Below are positions 11,289 to 21,712 of a stretch of 64,000 bases of DNA, one piece after another. The stretch lies in NCBI GenBank assembly GCA_025617745.1, contig CM046853.1, positions 52,725,021 to 52,789,020 on the forward strand. Reading direction: 5' to 3'. The first letter of the stretch is position 1. Every line of letters begins with the position of its first letter. Made by a program: the position numbers and the translations under genes. Source of the stretch: Heliocidaris erythrogramma. Lineage: Eukaryota > Echinodermata > Echinoidea > Camarodonta > Echinometridae. The notes beneath the pieces were generated by a model. It saw only the letters and a program-made list of their open reading frames with translations, searched no databases and was not told the DNA's origin.

Positions 11289-12940
11289 TAAAAAGTCCAC
11301 GGCTCTATCAGAGAGACCCGACTGTCTTGCAGATCCCCTGACAGGGGCCAAGCAGTCAAATGAAGAGACTCCGGACTGTGGTGAAGAATCCCCGATAGGG
11401 GCTGTAACACCAGATCCGCTCTTAACGGGAGAACGAACGGTTGAGCCCTTAGGAGGCTCATAAGTTCTGGAAACCAATTCCTCCTGGGCCAAAAGGGAGC
11501 TATTACGAGCACCCGCGCCCGATCTTCCCTGATTTTCCGCAAGACACGCGGAATCAGTTGGAAGGGAGGAAAGGCGAATCCCTGAAGGTTCTCCCAGCTG
11601 AGGGAGAAAGCATCGAGAGCCCATGCTCCCTGATCGCGAACACGGGAGCAAAACTTCGGCAGCTGGTGATTTAGCACCGACGCAAATGGATCCACTTCCA
11701 GTGGACCTAGGCAACTGCGAATGCGGCAAAATACCTCCGGATGGAGCGTCCATTCCGATGGAAGATACCTGCCCCGAGACAGAAAATCCGCAATGAGGTT
11801 TTTCCCGACCGGGGATGAAAGAGGCCACGGGTGTGATTGCCATGCGACGACACCACCTCCACAGCTGAGCTGCTAGGGCATTCAGGGCAACCGAACGAGT
11901 GCCTCCCTGCCGATTGATATATGCCGCCACAGAAACATTGTCCGTGAGAATCAGAACCGAACGACTGAGAAGTCGACTTCTGAAATGGAGCAAGGTCAAC
12001 AGAACTGCCATAAACTCCAGGACATTGATATGAGGAAGAGTCCCAAAATGAGACCAATCCCCCGCAACCGTGCTGCCGTTGCAGTGTCCTCCCCACCCCA
12101 ACCGAGAGGCGTCCGTCGAAACCGATATCGACGGAAGAGGGGCAGAGAAGGACCTGCCTCGCGCGAGAAACACCTCGCTCGTCCAACAAAGGAGAAGAGA
12201 CTTGATCCTTACTGGTACTGGAATCCAGACCAAAAGAGAGTCTTTTCCCGGCTTGAAGAACCTGAGGAGATGTCTCTGAAAGGGTCTCATGAGGAGCCGG
12301 CAGTCCTCTAAAATCATCGACTAGACTGGCTAGATAACCTAAGTCTTGAGTAAGAATGACGAGCAAACTAGTCTCGTCCAACAAACAATCGCGCAACTCC
12401 GCTAGGAGAAGCCAATCGTCCAGGTAGCAAAAAATAGCCGAAGGCCGCATCGCCTCAGAGAGGCTGCCAGCACGGCTACAACCTGAGTAAGAACCCGAGG
12501 GACTGGGCACGGCCCGACGTGAAGAGTGCGAAAACGATAAGTCTCTGAGAGGAAGAAAAACCCCAGAAGATCGCGCAAAGCGCGATGAACGGGAAAGTGG
12601 AAATACGCATCTTCGAAAACTATCAAGACCGCGTAGTCCTTCCTCTTGATCAACGGAAGAATGGAGGCGAGAGTCTCCATCCGAAAATGTACTGAATTTT
12701 TCCCGAGCGCTTGGGAATAACAAAAGTCGGAGAAAGGGGAATAGACAGCCTGTGAGGTGACCGAGTTCCTATAGCACCTCCGGGGAGCGGGGCGGACAGA
12801 TCTATGAAGAATCAGTCTCGTCCGCCAAAGAGAACAAAAGCGTCCCGGAGATGGCCTCCCAAGCGGGGAGAAAGGAACGAAGACAGCCACCAACCAATAC
12901 TCTGCGACGGTACATGACTGAGGCAGCTGCAGTGGAAAAC
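11288..12940 (-). pseudogene. DIRS RT / RNase H / Dam-like methyltransferase-related polyprotein, frameshifted
   Basis: Domains appear in order but in different frames. An N-terminal RT block resembling 'LRSFLPAWEAIS' lies near 12840-12890. The 'FRMETLASILPLI' and 'FEDAYFHFPVH' block (about 12590-12690) follows, then 'CYLDDWLLLAE' (about 12395-12425) after a frame change. RNase H is carried by 'VSTDASRLGWGG', 'INVLEFMAVLL' and 'ILTDNVSVAAYINRQGG' (about 11900-12125). After another shift at an A-run near 11800 comes 'DPFASVLNHQLP' through 'FAFPPF' and 'APFWPRRNWFPEL' (about 11450-11700), which resembles the Dam-like methyltransferase domain typical of DIRS1-like elements. In RT motif A the residue expected to be the first catalytic Asp reads Val ('LIVFEDAY'). 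The connection between the YLDDW box and RNase H looks shortened. The reading frame ends with TAA at 11288-11290. Confidence 0.88.
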
Positions 12941-12949
12941 TATGACCAC

Positions 12950-15314
12950 TGCAAACCAAACATGACGCTCAAAAGAAGCACCGCTTCAATGCGTCCAAAA
13001 TCCAGCTAGAAATCCTCCGCAAGAGAAAAACGCTCGGAGGAATCCCGCTGCCTGAACCCAAGCAAAGCCGAACCCTGCGCGCGGGTTGACTAAAAGTCAG
13101 GGAAAGTTTAGAACAAAGCAATCGCTTCTACCCCACAAAGGGAGAGCAACTAAGGCTCTGCCTGCCCCAGCGATTCGGAAACCGAAGCTTGAGAGGCCGC
13201 TTCCAAAACTGGATCCGCCTGAAATAATCGTGACAAAGAATCACGAACAAAGGCCGAAACGGTCGGATTCACGCATGAACCGCCATAAGCCTCCTCACCC
13301 GACGGAGCCCGAAGCTGCGAGACTAGGAGGCGCATGTGATCCCATCACAGACAAAGAAGAATAAACCATAAAAGGCTAATTAGTCTCGATGTCCGACCCA
13401 AAAACGGGACAAGAGCAGGGGATGTGAATCCTGGTACAAGGGACCAACCCTGAGTCTGGGCAAAGCCCATCTCACACTGAACAACTCAGCTTGAGAGACC
13501 GGAGGGTTAGCTAAACCCGATGGGCAAGAGGCAGGCAAAGCCTTGCCTCTTTTAGCCCCTTCCCTAGGCTTCTGATTGGCCCAAAAAGAGCCTAAGGCGA
13601 AACCCGCTTTCCAGAGCGTTTATTCGGTTTCGTTCGGATCCCCGAAGCCCTTCGGGAACACGAACCGAACCCTCCGCTGAGGGACGCTCACCTCCCTTTA
13701 TGGGAGAAGTGCGCTGAGGGTATTGAACCCAAAGACGCGCACCAATTACCCATATCGGCCGAGCAAGGAGATGCAACAGCCATGGGCCGGACGCCAAGGC
13801 GCCCAGAGCAAGGGCGGACCGGGATGACCCGGCAAAGGAACGCCAACAAAGGACTCAGCAGGAATCCCGCTGCTTAAACCAACGCGAAGTCGAACCCTGC
13901 GCGCGGGTTGACTAAAATTCAGAGAGATATCTGGATAACAAAGCAATCGCTTCCACCCCACAGAGGGCAAGCGATTGAGACTCCGCCTGCCCAAGCGATT
14001 CAAAAAAGAAGCTTGAGAGGCCACCTCCAAATCTGGTTCCACCCGAGTGGAAAGAGACAAAGGAACACTAACAAAGGCCTCAGCAGGCAGAGCCCCGCAT
14101 GGTTCAACGAAAGTCTCCTCGCCCAGCGGCGCCCCAAGGGCCGCGGGAATAGGAGGCACATGCGAAACCGACTCAGACAAAGACGAATCCAACACAAAAG
14201 GCTGATTAGTCTCAAAGTCAGACCCCTGAATAGGGACAGAAGTCAGGGTTGAAGTAGCCGGTACAAGGACCAACCCTGATTCTGAGCAAAAGCCCGCATC
14301 ATGCTGAACATGTCAGCTTGAGAGGAGCTAGCTGGGTTAGCCAGGCCAGACGGGCAAGAGGCCGGCAAAGCCTTGCCACTTTTTGCCCTCTTTTTGGCCT
14401 TTTTCTTGGCTGGCTCGACAAGAGTCGTAGCCGAAACCCTTTTGTTAGAACGCTAAATCGGATTCGTTCGGATCTCCGAAGCCACTTCGGAAACACGAAC
14501 CGATCCCTCCGCGGAGGGACGTTCACTTCCCCAAAAAGGGATTGGAGCGCTCATGGCGTAAGCCTAGAGAATCGCCCAAATCACCCATATTGGCTAAGCA
14601 AGAAGATGCAGTAGCCATGGGTTGGGAGTTAAAAGCTCCCAGTGCGTGGGCAGACCGAGATGACTCGGTATGTGCCCGATGACTACTAAAGGCGTGTGAA
14701 CCCGCTATTGGACCGCTCGAAAGCAGCAATAGGGGAGCACTAGTAGTCACGCACTCAGGTGAAAACACCTGTTGCTCCGAAGAGCGTCCATAATTGTTAG
14801 CTCGAGCATTCCCATTAGCTGGCAATGTAGACAGCCCAGGAAGTACTCGTTCCCCCATATGGCGTTTGCCGGGGGCTAGGGTTTGAGAACCCAGACCAAC
14901 ATGGACTAAGCCCGTGGGTTGCCCTGCAGTAGTGGGGCGCGTCTCCCCTAACGGATCAGAGCGAGTGAACGCTACCGTACGGGAAACAACCGCCTCCCCC
15001 CTCTGGTCTCAGCGACCGGGGGATTGGAATCGTTAGATATCCAAACCACTAGAATCTGACGCCACCCACCCCGAAACCACGGGCTTCGGAGTTGACAATC
15101 CCGACTCAGTTAACGCCACCCGTCCCGAAGCCGCAAGCTACGAGACTGGCAAACTCTGCAAGGAAACACCACTAGGCAACTTACCCTTAGCCCTCCTCCC
15201 TCCCCCATGTACCGAAGTACTCGGGAGAGTTCTGGAAGGCCGAGTCGTCTTGCTAGACGACTCTTCGGAAGAAGCAGGTCTCCTTGACCTAGCTGCTTCT
15301 TCTTCCGAATCCAT
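12950..15314 (-). pseudogene. DIRS gag-like ORF1, broken and internally duplicated
   Basis: By position this is the gag-equivalent gene. An ATG at 15312-15314 starts a frame 'MDSEEEAARSRRP...' rich in Ser, Arg and Glu that stops after 58 codons. Downstream, open pieces are scattered over all three minus frames with Pro/Ser/Leu-rich composition. I see no CCHC zinc knuckle, which is normal for DIRS gag. A tandem duplication of about 825 bp occupies 13041 to about 14700. DIRS gag proteins are poorly conserved, so the assignment rests on gene order and not on motif recognition. Confidence 0.65.
13041..14696. repeat. Tandem duplication, ~822-834-bp unit, inside DIRS gag
   Basis: Unit 1 (13041-13862) and unit 2 (13863 to about 14696) share long matching stretches in order: 'aatcccgctg' (13041/13863), 'aaccctgcgcgcgggttgac' (13071/13893), 'caaagcaatcgctt', 'tcagcttgagag', 'ggcaaagccttgcc', and 'catggg.tgg' (13781/14615). 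The spacing drifts from 822 to 834 by small indels. The copies are clearly diverged, so the duplication is not very recent. Confidence 0.85.
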
Positions 15315-15734
15315 ACCACTGCAATAAAACAGACAATAAAGTATACTTTTCAAATTAAGAAATACTTCAACTGAATGCAGTAAAATAAGGGTAAAATTAT
15401 TTGGGAGATACGCACTAAAGAAATTTTCACAGCCTAAAAACCGTAAGAATAAACGCCGAACCCGAAGGCTCGGTGACAAACGGAAACACCCGCAAACACG
15501 GAAATATCTACGTGGGGCTGACCGTGAAAGAGAAAAATAAATGCCAAGAAAGGGAATCAAAAAATCCCTTGCAATCGGCAAGAGTGACTACTAAAACACA
15601 AAGTACTATAATCTAAACGAATATAGGTACCTAAAAGTGCTTTAACTATGTGAAAAAGCGCACCAAAAAGATACTATACGACCTGATTTCAGGAGCGCTG
15701 TGACTATACGTCCTAACTCGTCGGGGGCGAGCAA

Positions 15735-15906
15735 GAAAGAGGAAGATGGCCGTAGCGTGTTGACGCGCGTGAGTGGCGAAGGGGACAATAGGATTACGGG
15801 GGGTGCGCACAATATTGTGACTCATGTGTGTTAAATTCTCGAAGGGGTCCCGTAGTCAAGACTACAGGCATAATAGGTAGGTATATATGATTTATTGCAG
15901 TAAATT
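15735..15906. repeat. DIRS inverted terminal repeat, right (5' side of genes)
   Basis: Inverted copy of about 9925-10090 with near-perfect identity over roughly 150 bp. The outermost part reads 'tgatttattgcag' and then the TAAATT junction hexamer. Transcription would start in or near this repeat and run leftward, but I cannot point to a specific promoter element. Confidence 0.9.
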
Positions 15907-16052
15907 AGGATCATTCGCAGAATGAAAAAAAATACAACAAAAGTTACAACAAAAGTTACAACAAAAGTTACAACAATTTTCAGAATACCAATTTTATCTT
16001 ATGTGTGAAGATACAACAATATTAGAGATAAAACAGTTTTCAGAATACCGCC

Positions 16053-16202
16053 CCAGGGGACTGACGGTTTTAAGTCCTCTCCGAGGGACTTGGTAATGAG
16101 GATTAATGCCTTACCAAAGGGCACTAGCGCATCCACTTAATTTCGAACCTAGGTCCTCCCAGTTACAAGACCACTGTTCTACCGCTGAGCCATCGCACCT
16201 CC
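16053..16202 (-). mobile_element. tRNA-derived SINE, copy 1
   Basis: Read on the minus strand it starts 'ggaggtgcgatggctcagcg' with a pol III A-box, then 'gaccta' plus the B-box GGTTCGAAAT. A body follows ('cctttggtaaggcattaatc', 'ccaagtccctcggagaggac') that ends 'gtcccctgg'. The same structure occurs at 62280-62428. The CCAGGGG end abuts the MITE that carries the DIRS element. Confidence 0.8.
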
Positions 16203-16781
16203 ATCTGTTCAATGTATTGTAACATAACATCATCTGAACCAACAAATTCTGAGGTTCTCTGAGAGGTGTAATATTTCAATATGTCACGTTATCACAACAA
16301 GACGAGCGTTTACAAATCATAAATGTATATGGCAATAGCTCTTCATATCAAATTTTTACTAATTGAGGAGGCCTACATGTATTTCTGTACAATACTGAAT
16401 TCAACTGCATCGGGAAAGATTAGGATAGCTACTTCATATAGGTACTATTTCAATTTTGCAGTGGGGGCTTTAGTAAAAAAATCCAAACCATGAAAAGCCA
16501 GCTTTTTAGAAGCAAATATACAGTGAAACATTTCTCAGAGTTTCAATTTTTGAAGATTAGTCAATGTACATTTCCGTACGTATATTTTTGCCAAATCAGC
16601 ATAGAAAACTCTGAAAACATGAGGCAAGTATTTATGGAACACAATTTAAAATGGATATTTTGTCTTTTATTTTCACTTGAAATTGCCACATGTCTGCAAG
16701 ACCTTGTTTCTAATGCTGGCTCATTAATAATTAGTACAATTACAGGGGGAATTCCCCTGATATATATATATATATTATAGA
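16203..16781. other. No gene seen; AT-rich with TA tract
   Basis: A 96-codon plus-strand open frame at 16490-16780 has no recognisable domain. 'acagggggaattcccctgat' at 16743-16762 is followed by a (TA)n tract, and resembles 'aggggaagtccccctgac' at 17770-17787. Confidence 0.45.
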
Positions 16782-17696
16782 TAAGCCTGAGTCGAATCGA
16801 TTGGTTAGCCGGTGTTCGATCGAAGACATCGAATCCCGAATACGTTTTGGAAAATTCGGTGCATCGATTTGTAGTCCGCCTGATTTTTGACTACCGTAGC
16901 CACCATGAGAAACTCTGTAACGTACAGCATATATACTAGCAGAGAACGTGAAGGCGACTTCAAATCAAAGTTAAAACTGTTGGCTAACTTTCGCTAATTC
17001 GCTCGCGGAGGACGTCGCGCTTTACCTGTGCTTTCTCTATGGAAAAATCGTTTTGTCGTTACGACTGAAGTTTACGATAATTTTCCGATAATTTTCTTGC
17101 ACTCTCTCTGCATTGTCAATTTGACAATTGTATAATTGAACATGATAAATACGGGCATGAGTACGAGTGTTCCTACTTGATTCGCAATAACTAATATCAC
17201 ACTCATCAAATTGGCAATTACTTCTGAATGATCTCTGAAGCTGAATGCAATGAAGTCGAGTCTATATTGAGCGACGAAAAGGTTATTTCGTATTGTTTTT
17301 TTTTTTGGCATCGAACAAACGTGTTCCATTCAGCTCTCCAAAGACAGTAAGATTAATTATTTGAATTTGAATCATTGACGGGTGTGTCGACAATGAGCAT
17401 CGCTTCGTGCGACACTAGTGACATTTTGGCTAGTCATACGGACTAGAAACTTATGATTTTGGCTCGTCCGCTGTGATTTTTACTAGCCATTGGCTAGCGG
17501 GCTATCGTTAATTTCGAGCAGCGAGAGCCCATACATATGCTCGCGATGCCAGCGGACCGGTCACCGGTGCATGCACTGCGTGCAACTGTGTGCAAACTCT
17601 GTTTTCACCGCACATAATTTATCGATTAACCGGTATTCGATCGAATCAAAGCCTTCGAATCCCGGTTTATGAAATATTCGATATGACTCAGGCTTA
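16782..17696. mobile_element. hAT-like non-autonomous DNA transposon
   Basis: Inverted ends TAAGCCTGAGTC (16782) and GACTCAGGCTTA (to 17696) are flanked by the 8-bp direct repeat ATTATAGA (16774-16781 and 17697-17704), the duplication length of hAT elements. Subterminal motifs repeat in inverted form ('ggtgttcgatcgaa' / 'ttcgatcgaatcaa', 'tcgaatccc'). No transposase domain was recognised, although parts of the interior are GC-rich. Confidence 0.7.
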
Positions 17697-17701
17697 ATTA
17701 T

Positions 17702-17744
17702 AGATTTTATAATCATTTGAATTCTGGAGTAATGTCTGTGGTGA
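17702..17744 (+). repeat. Direct repeat 'AATCATTTGAATTCTGGAGT', copy 1
   Basis: 'aatcatttgaattctggagt' followed by 'aatgtctgt' occurs here directly after the hAT-like target site and again at 18571-18602. It shows that the hAT-like element landed inside an older repeat. Confidence 0.65.
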
Positions 17745-17812
17745 AACAACCCAGTGTTCAAATACATTTAGGGGAAGTCCCCCTGACATCAAGTTGGTTT
17801 CAAAAGTATATA

Positions 17813-17977
17813 TACAGTCAAACCTGTCTTAGTGGCCACCTGTCTATAGTGGTCACTTATATTGCCTCCCTATAGCAAGAAATATGTGTCTTAGAACCTG
17901 TCTATAAAGGCCACCTGTCTACAGTGGCCACTTTTTCTGTTTCCCTTGGGTGGCCTTAATAGACAGGTTTGACTGTA
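17813..17977. mobile_element. TA-flanked MITE (CAGTCAAACCTGTCT)
   Basis: It starts TA-CAGTCAAACCTGTCT and ends AGACAGGTTTGACTG-TA. Internal tandem-like units 'cctgtctatagtggtcac', 'cctgtctataaaggccac' and 'cctgtctacagtggccac' are visible. The TA flanks fit a Tc1/mariner-type non-autonomous element. Confidence 0.8.
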
Positions 17978-19030
17978 TATATATATCCTACTAAAAGGCA
18001 AATTTTTTTTTTATTGTATAAATGTATATCATCGCAAAAAGGACGTTGCAGAGAATTAATGGATTCAAAATGTTAGTATATGTTTAGAATTAATTTGATT
18101 CAATTTGCATTTATGGCAAAAAGAATTGTATTATAATAACTACTTTTGTGTGCAATAAGGTATACTTAGTAAATCCCCAAACTGTTGATATAATCAAGAA
18201 AAACAAACATCACCCTAAGTCCAACTTAGGACATTAGATACCCAGGAGTTATACATATATAGATTTTCCATGTTATGTAATACGAAATGAGTTCTCCCTA
18301 CTGAACAAAACTTTGAAGTAATATAAGTAATTTGGCGCCCTCTACGTTTATATCGTTAGAATGCCTCCTACCCCTATGGAAATGGGAAAAAAGAGAGCCG
18401 AAAACGTTAAGGCGAATCGAAATATTCGACTTAACGTCAGCTTCCCCCTTCTGTCGAATATTTCGCCAACAAAAAAAATCGCCTTAAGTAGGAAAATAGT
18501 TCTGCTTCGGACTTGCAAAGTTATATACTATATATATATATACCATGAAAAATCTACATATTTTAGATTTTAGAATCATTTGAATTCTGGAGTAATGTCT
18601 GTCACAAAATTGAACATACATGTAGCTGTGTAATAATGTAATATTTAACAATACATGTAATATCTTTTATTGAAGAAGACTGTTAAAAGAAAGGAACAAG
18701 AATGAGCTTAATAACAGATTCAAGTATAACATGTGTAATGTAGTGTGACAAATTTTTCCATTTGTCAAATAACACTGTTACACCCCCCCCCCCCCCCTCC
18801 TAAGAAAAAACAAAAAACCCAAAACCAACCCCCCCCCCAAAAAAAAAAAAAACAACAACAACAACAACAAACAAACAAAAACAAAACAAAACAAAATAAA
18901 ATAAAAACACAGGTCATTCAACCTACAGCACAGTATATGTGGACATGATTGCCATGCTTGCATGAAGAATATTCCTCCTACATGAATGTGATCTCTTTTA
19001 TTGAAGATATTTTACTTCATTGGATGGAGA
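17978..19030. other. No gene seen; direct repeat copy and C/A-rich low complexity
   Basis: Second copy of the ATTCTGGAGTAATG repeat at 18571-18602. An imperfect hairpin around 18405-18490 has 'cgaaatattcgac' and its complement. A 15-C run at 18783-18797 is followed by A- and CAA-rich sequence to about 18905, which creates spurious open frames. Confidence 0.55.
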
Positions 19031-20520
19031 TAAACAGATGCCCTTATAGGGGAAGTCCCACTAGTATTTAGTTGATCTGAATAAAAGCAGAAATACTAGA
19101 GAAACAGATTAGTGAAAGTTTCAGCAAAATCCGATAAGAAATAAGAAAGTTATGAACTTAATTTTGTAGTTGTACTCAATCAAGCACAAATTGGAAACTC
19201 GGTGACATATTTTGCGAGCTCCTCTCCCATAGCCCTATACATGAAAAATCCTAAATTTCCATTCTTTCTAAAGAAAATGATATTGAATCATACATGCAAC
19301 CTAGATATCCATTGCACATGTTTTTACACAATACCTGTATGAAACGAATGTATTCCTTCATCAACTACTAAGAAAATGAATATTTATGAAATTTTCTGTA
19401 CAGAGCAAATGGAAGAGGAGCTTGCAAGATACGTCACTGAGTGATTTATGTGTGTGTACATGTTATATATTCACAAGTTGAATGTAATGAATATTCTTTA
19501 TGCCTTTTAATATCCCAAGTCCTTTGCTATATATATATATATATATATATTGTGAAAGGAAATGAGAGAATAATGGTTGTGTAACATAAATCAAAGTTCC
19601 CCAGATATATATACATGTATATATATATATATATTTCTATTTCTGATCATAGGGGGAATCCTAACAATGCAGTTTATTCCGTCACAATAAAAATTGGGCG
19701 TTACGGGGAATTTCAACAATAGGCCGAGATAAAAGGATTCCCCCTATGGCCGTGAATAGAGTTATATATATATATATATATATATTTGTCATTGAATATT
19801 GTTCAAAAACATTTTAAAGCTAGGGTAATAATATGACAGCAGAAAAAAAAACAAGTGAATCAACTACCACAAAAACAGATCCACAACAGTTCCACTTGCT
19901 CACATTTTCAATTTTTACTGAGAAGTTCTGTTACACTATCCAAATTTCAGAATGCATAACAGAACAAAACTTGCAGAGTGAAAGGAGAAACCCATCCAGA
20001 TATTAATTTGGTTTTTAATATACCGGAAAATTAGAAATAGAGAAGTGAAAGTTTGAGGAAAATCGGATGAAATCATGAATTTTGAAGTGGTAATCAAACA
20101 CAAATTGGAACTCTGTGAGGTACCTTAATTTCGTCACCTCTTTGCTCAGCATTTGCTCTGCATTCAAAAACATTTCTTCATATTTTTTTTTCAAAAAGAA
20201 ATATTACATTGTATACACGCACCCTACAGATATAGCGAGTGCAATTTTCACACAACCCCTTTTCAGAAAATAGATTTACACCTTCACCAACAAACAAGAA
20301 AATAGAAATTAATGAAATTTTCAGCACAAAACAATTAGTAGAGATGCTGAAAAAAAAAGTATAACAGAGAGTTGCCAATTTATGTCTGATTGATTAAAAA
20401 GTCATAATTTTCTTATCCTTTATCCCATTTTTCTCAAACTTTCACTGATCTGTTTTTCTCATTTTACTTCTTTTACTGAAATCAACTTAATATCAGGGTA
20501 GACTTCTCCTGGGTATTTTC
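19031..20520. repeat. TA-rich block with related 'GAAAGTTT..AAAATC.GAT' repeats
   Basis: 'ggggaagtcccactagtatt' near 19049 and 'tatcagggtagacttctcct' near 20490-20510 are roughly inverted. Between them 'gtgaaagtttcagcaaaatc' (19112) and 'aagtgaaagtttgaggaaaa' (20043) recur, with an inverted counterpart near 20435-20450. (TA)n tracts lie at about 19529-19550, 19604-19634 and 19764-19785. It is probably a composite of several decayed MITEs. Confidence 0.5.
19648..19747. mobile_element. 100-bp MITE (CATAGGGGGAATCCT) in TA repeats
   Basis: Exact 15-bp inverted ends CATAGGGGGAATCCT (19648) and AGGATTCCCCCTATG (to 19747) enclose 70 bp, with (TA)n microsatellite on both sides. Insertion into a TA microsatellite would hide a TA target duplication. 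Confidence 0.65.
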
Positions 20521-21438
20521 AAACTTTTTTTTAAAATTATCAACCATCTGTGTTCAAATTGCAGGTGACAACTACAAAGGTCTATAAAGCGTAGCAAATA
20601 AGCTCAAATTCTCCATTGTTTATATAGTTACATAAACTTTCCAAAAGTTTATACTCCTTGGCCCCAAACTCGATGAGTCAGAGGGATAGTTTCCTCTTCC
20701 CTTACCTCAAACACAATATAACTAGCCTTGCGAAAGACATGGATATATGTCAAGTATACTATTCATAATGTCACATGAAATTGACGGTGTAGCACACCTC
20801 ATCTGCCTGATAAATCCAACCTTGATAGCAAGTTGCTCTGAAGGAAAGCAGAAAAATCAGAGATGCTGATTTGTGAAAGTTTTGACAAAATCAGACCAAA
20901 AAAATATGAAAATTAAAGAATTTTTAAAAGCTGTTATTACTACATACATATGGGAACTTCTAATTGACCGATTTCAGTAACGATACTGAATGTTGTTGAT
21001 GCCAATTCTGCAATTTTGTTCAAACACTCAAAATGACTCAAATGCAATTTTTTTCTGAAATGTAAGATTAGGTAGGATCTTTTTATTGTTTGAGCACCTG
21101 TAACAATGTGCTAGCCAATTCATAATATATATTTTGAGTACTGTCGCGAGGAAAAGAAACTTAAGGATAAAACCAGGTAAATTAATGATATTTTAGTGCA
21201 CAACAAATAAAGCAGTCGTCCCCATCTACATGTATGTCACAGTTAAGTGACTAATTAGCTAATTTTAGATTTTTATGGCTCATGAGTATATAAAAGATTA
21301 CAACTTTTGGTAATTCAAAATGTTATTATTTTGCCAATGTGGCTCAACCTTTCATTAATTGATTACTCTCCTTTTTCTGTTTTCACCCTGTTCCAACTTT
21401 AATTTGGATTGCCCTTTAATGGACCAAGAAAGACTCCT
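20521..21438. other. No gene seen
   Basis: AT-rich spacer. A further 'gtgaaagttttgacaaaatc' fragment near 20874 belongs to the repeat family of the previous block. No exon recognised. Confidence 0.5.
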
Positions 21439-21586
21439 GGGCCCTGTTTCAGAAAACTGTTTATCAATAACAAGTCACAATGACTGTAATAAGCTACTGA
21501 AATCATAATATTTGATTGGCTGAGAGCAAATTTGGCATAGATTTGATGCAATTGTTATTGATAAAAAGTTTTACAAAATGGGGCCC
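21439..21586. mobile_element. GGGCCC-ended MITE, type A, copy 1
   Basis: Ends 'gggccctgtttcagaaaact' and 'aaaagttttacaaaatgggg' are inverted. The core holds 'aagctactgaaatc' and 'gattggctgagagcaaattt'. Same family as 24220-24366 and 49047-49413. No coding capacity. Confidence 0.85.
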
Positions 21587-21712
21587 AGCTCTTCTGGTAT
21601 CTTATAAAAACATATGAGATTTAAAGATGTCTAGAAGTGACAGTAATGTTATGATTGTCATGAATGTATGATTAATTTCATTTAGATTTCAAGTCACCTT
21701 TGAAGAGGGAGG

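Larger units (their letters stand above)
9894..15906 (-). mobile_element. DIRS1-like tyrosine-recombinase retrotransposon
   Basis: A 6.0-kb insertion, clearly GC-richer than its AT-rich surroundings. It has inverted terminal repeats, an internal complementary region, and minus-strand genes in the order gag-like, RT/RNase H/methyltransferase-related, tyrosine recombinase. These are the hallmarks of DIRS1-like elements, which integrate through a circular intermediate by a tyrosine recombinase instead of an integrase. Both boundaries share the hexamer TAAATT (9894-9899 and 15901-15906), which occurs once at the joint encoded in the internal complementary region. No longer target duplication is seen, as expected for this order. 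The 5' leader (15315-15734) holds no gene. Frameshifts in gag and RT suggest the copy cannot produce its own polymerase. Confidence 0.93.
9601..16052. mobile_element. Non-autonomous DNA transposon (GGTATTCTGAAAA ends), split by the DIRS insertion
   Basis: Left end 'tggtattctgaaaa' at 9601 and right end 'ttttcagaataccg' at 16037-16050 are inverted repeats, and similarity continues inward for about 100 bp ('aatattgttgta', 'ttggtatt.tgaaaattgtt'). CCAGGGG is present immediately outside both ends (9594-9600 and 16053-16059), consistent with a 7-bp target duplication. Removing 9894-15900 leaves an element of about 445 bp with no coding region. Three AACAAAAGTTAC units (15940-15985) lie in its right part. 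Confidence 0.75.

Noticed and set aside
11985..12311. Plus-strand open frames of 69-108 codons inside the DIRS element
   Set aside because: They are antisense to the RNase H/RT coding region and arise from its GC-rich codon composition.
13086..14614. Plus-strand open frames of 92-114 codons in the gag region
   Set aside because: Antisense shadows of gag. The frames occur in corresponding places of the two tandem units because of the duplication, not because of selection.
18745..18963. Open frames of 61-67 codons with Pro and Lys/Gln runs
   Set aside because: Low-complexity C- and A-rich sequence.
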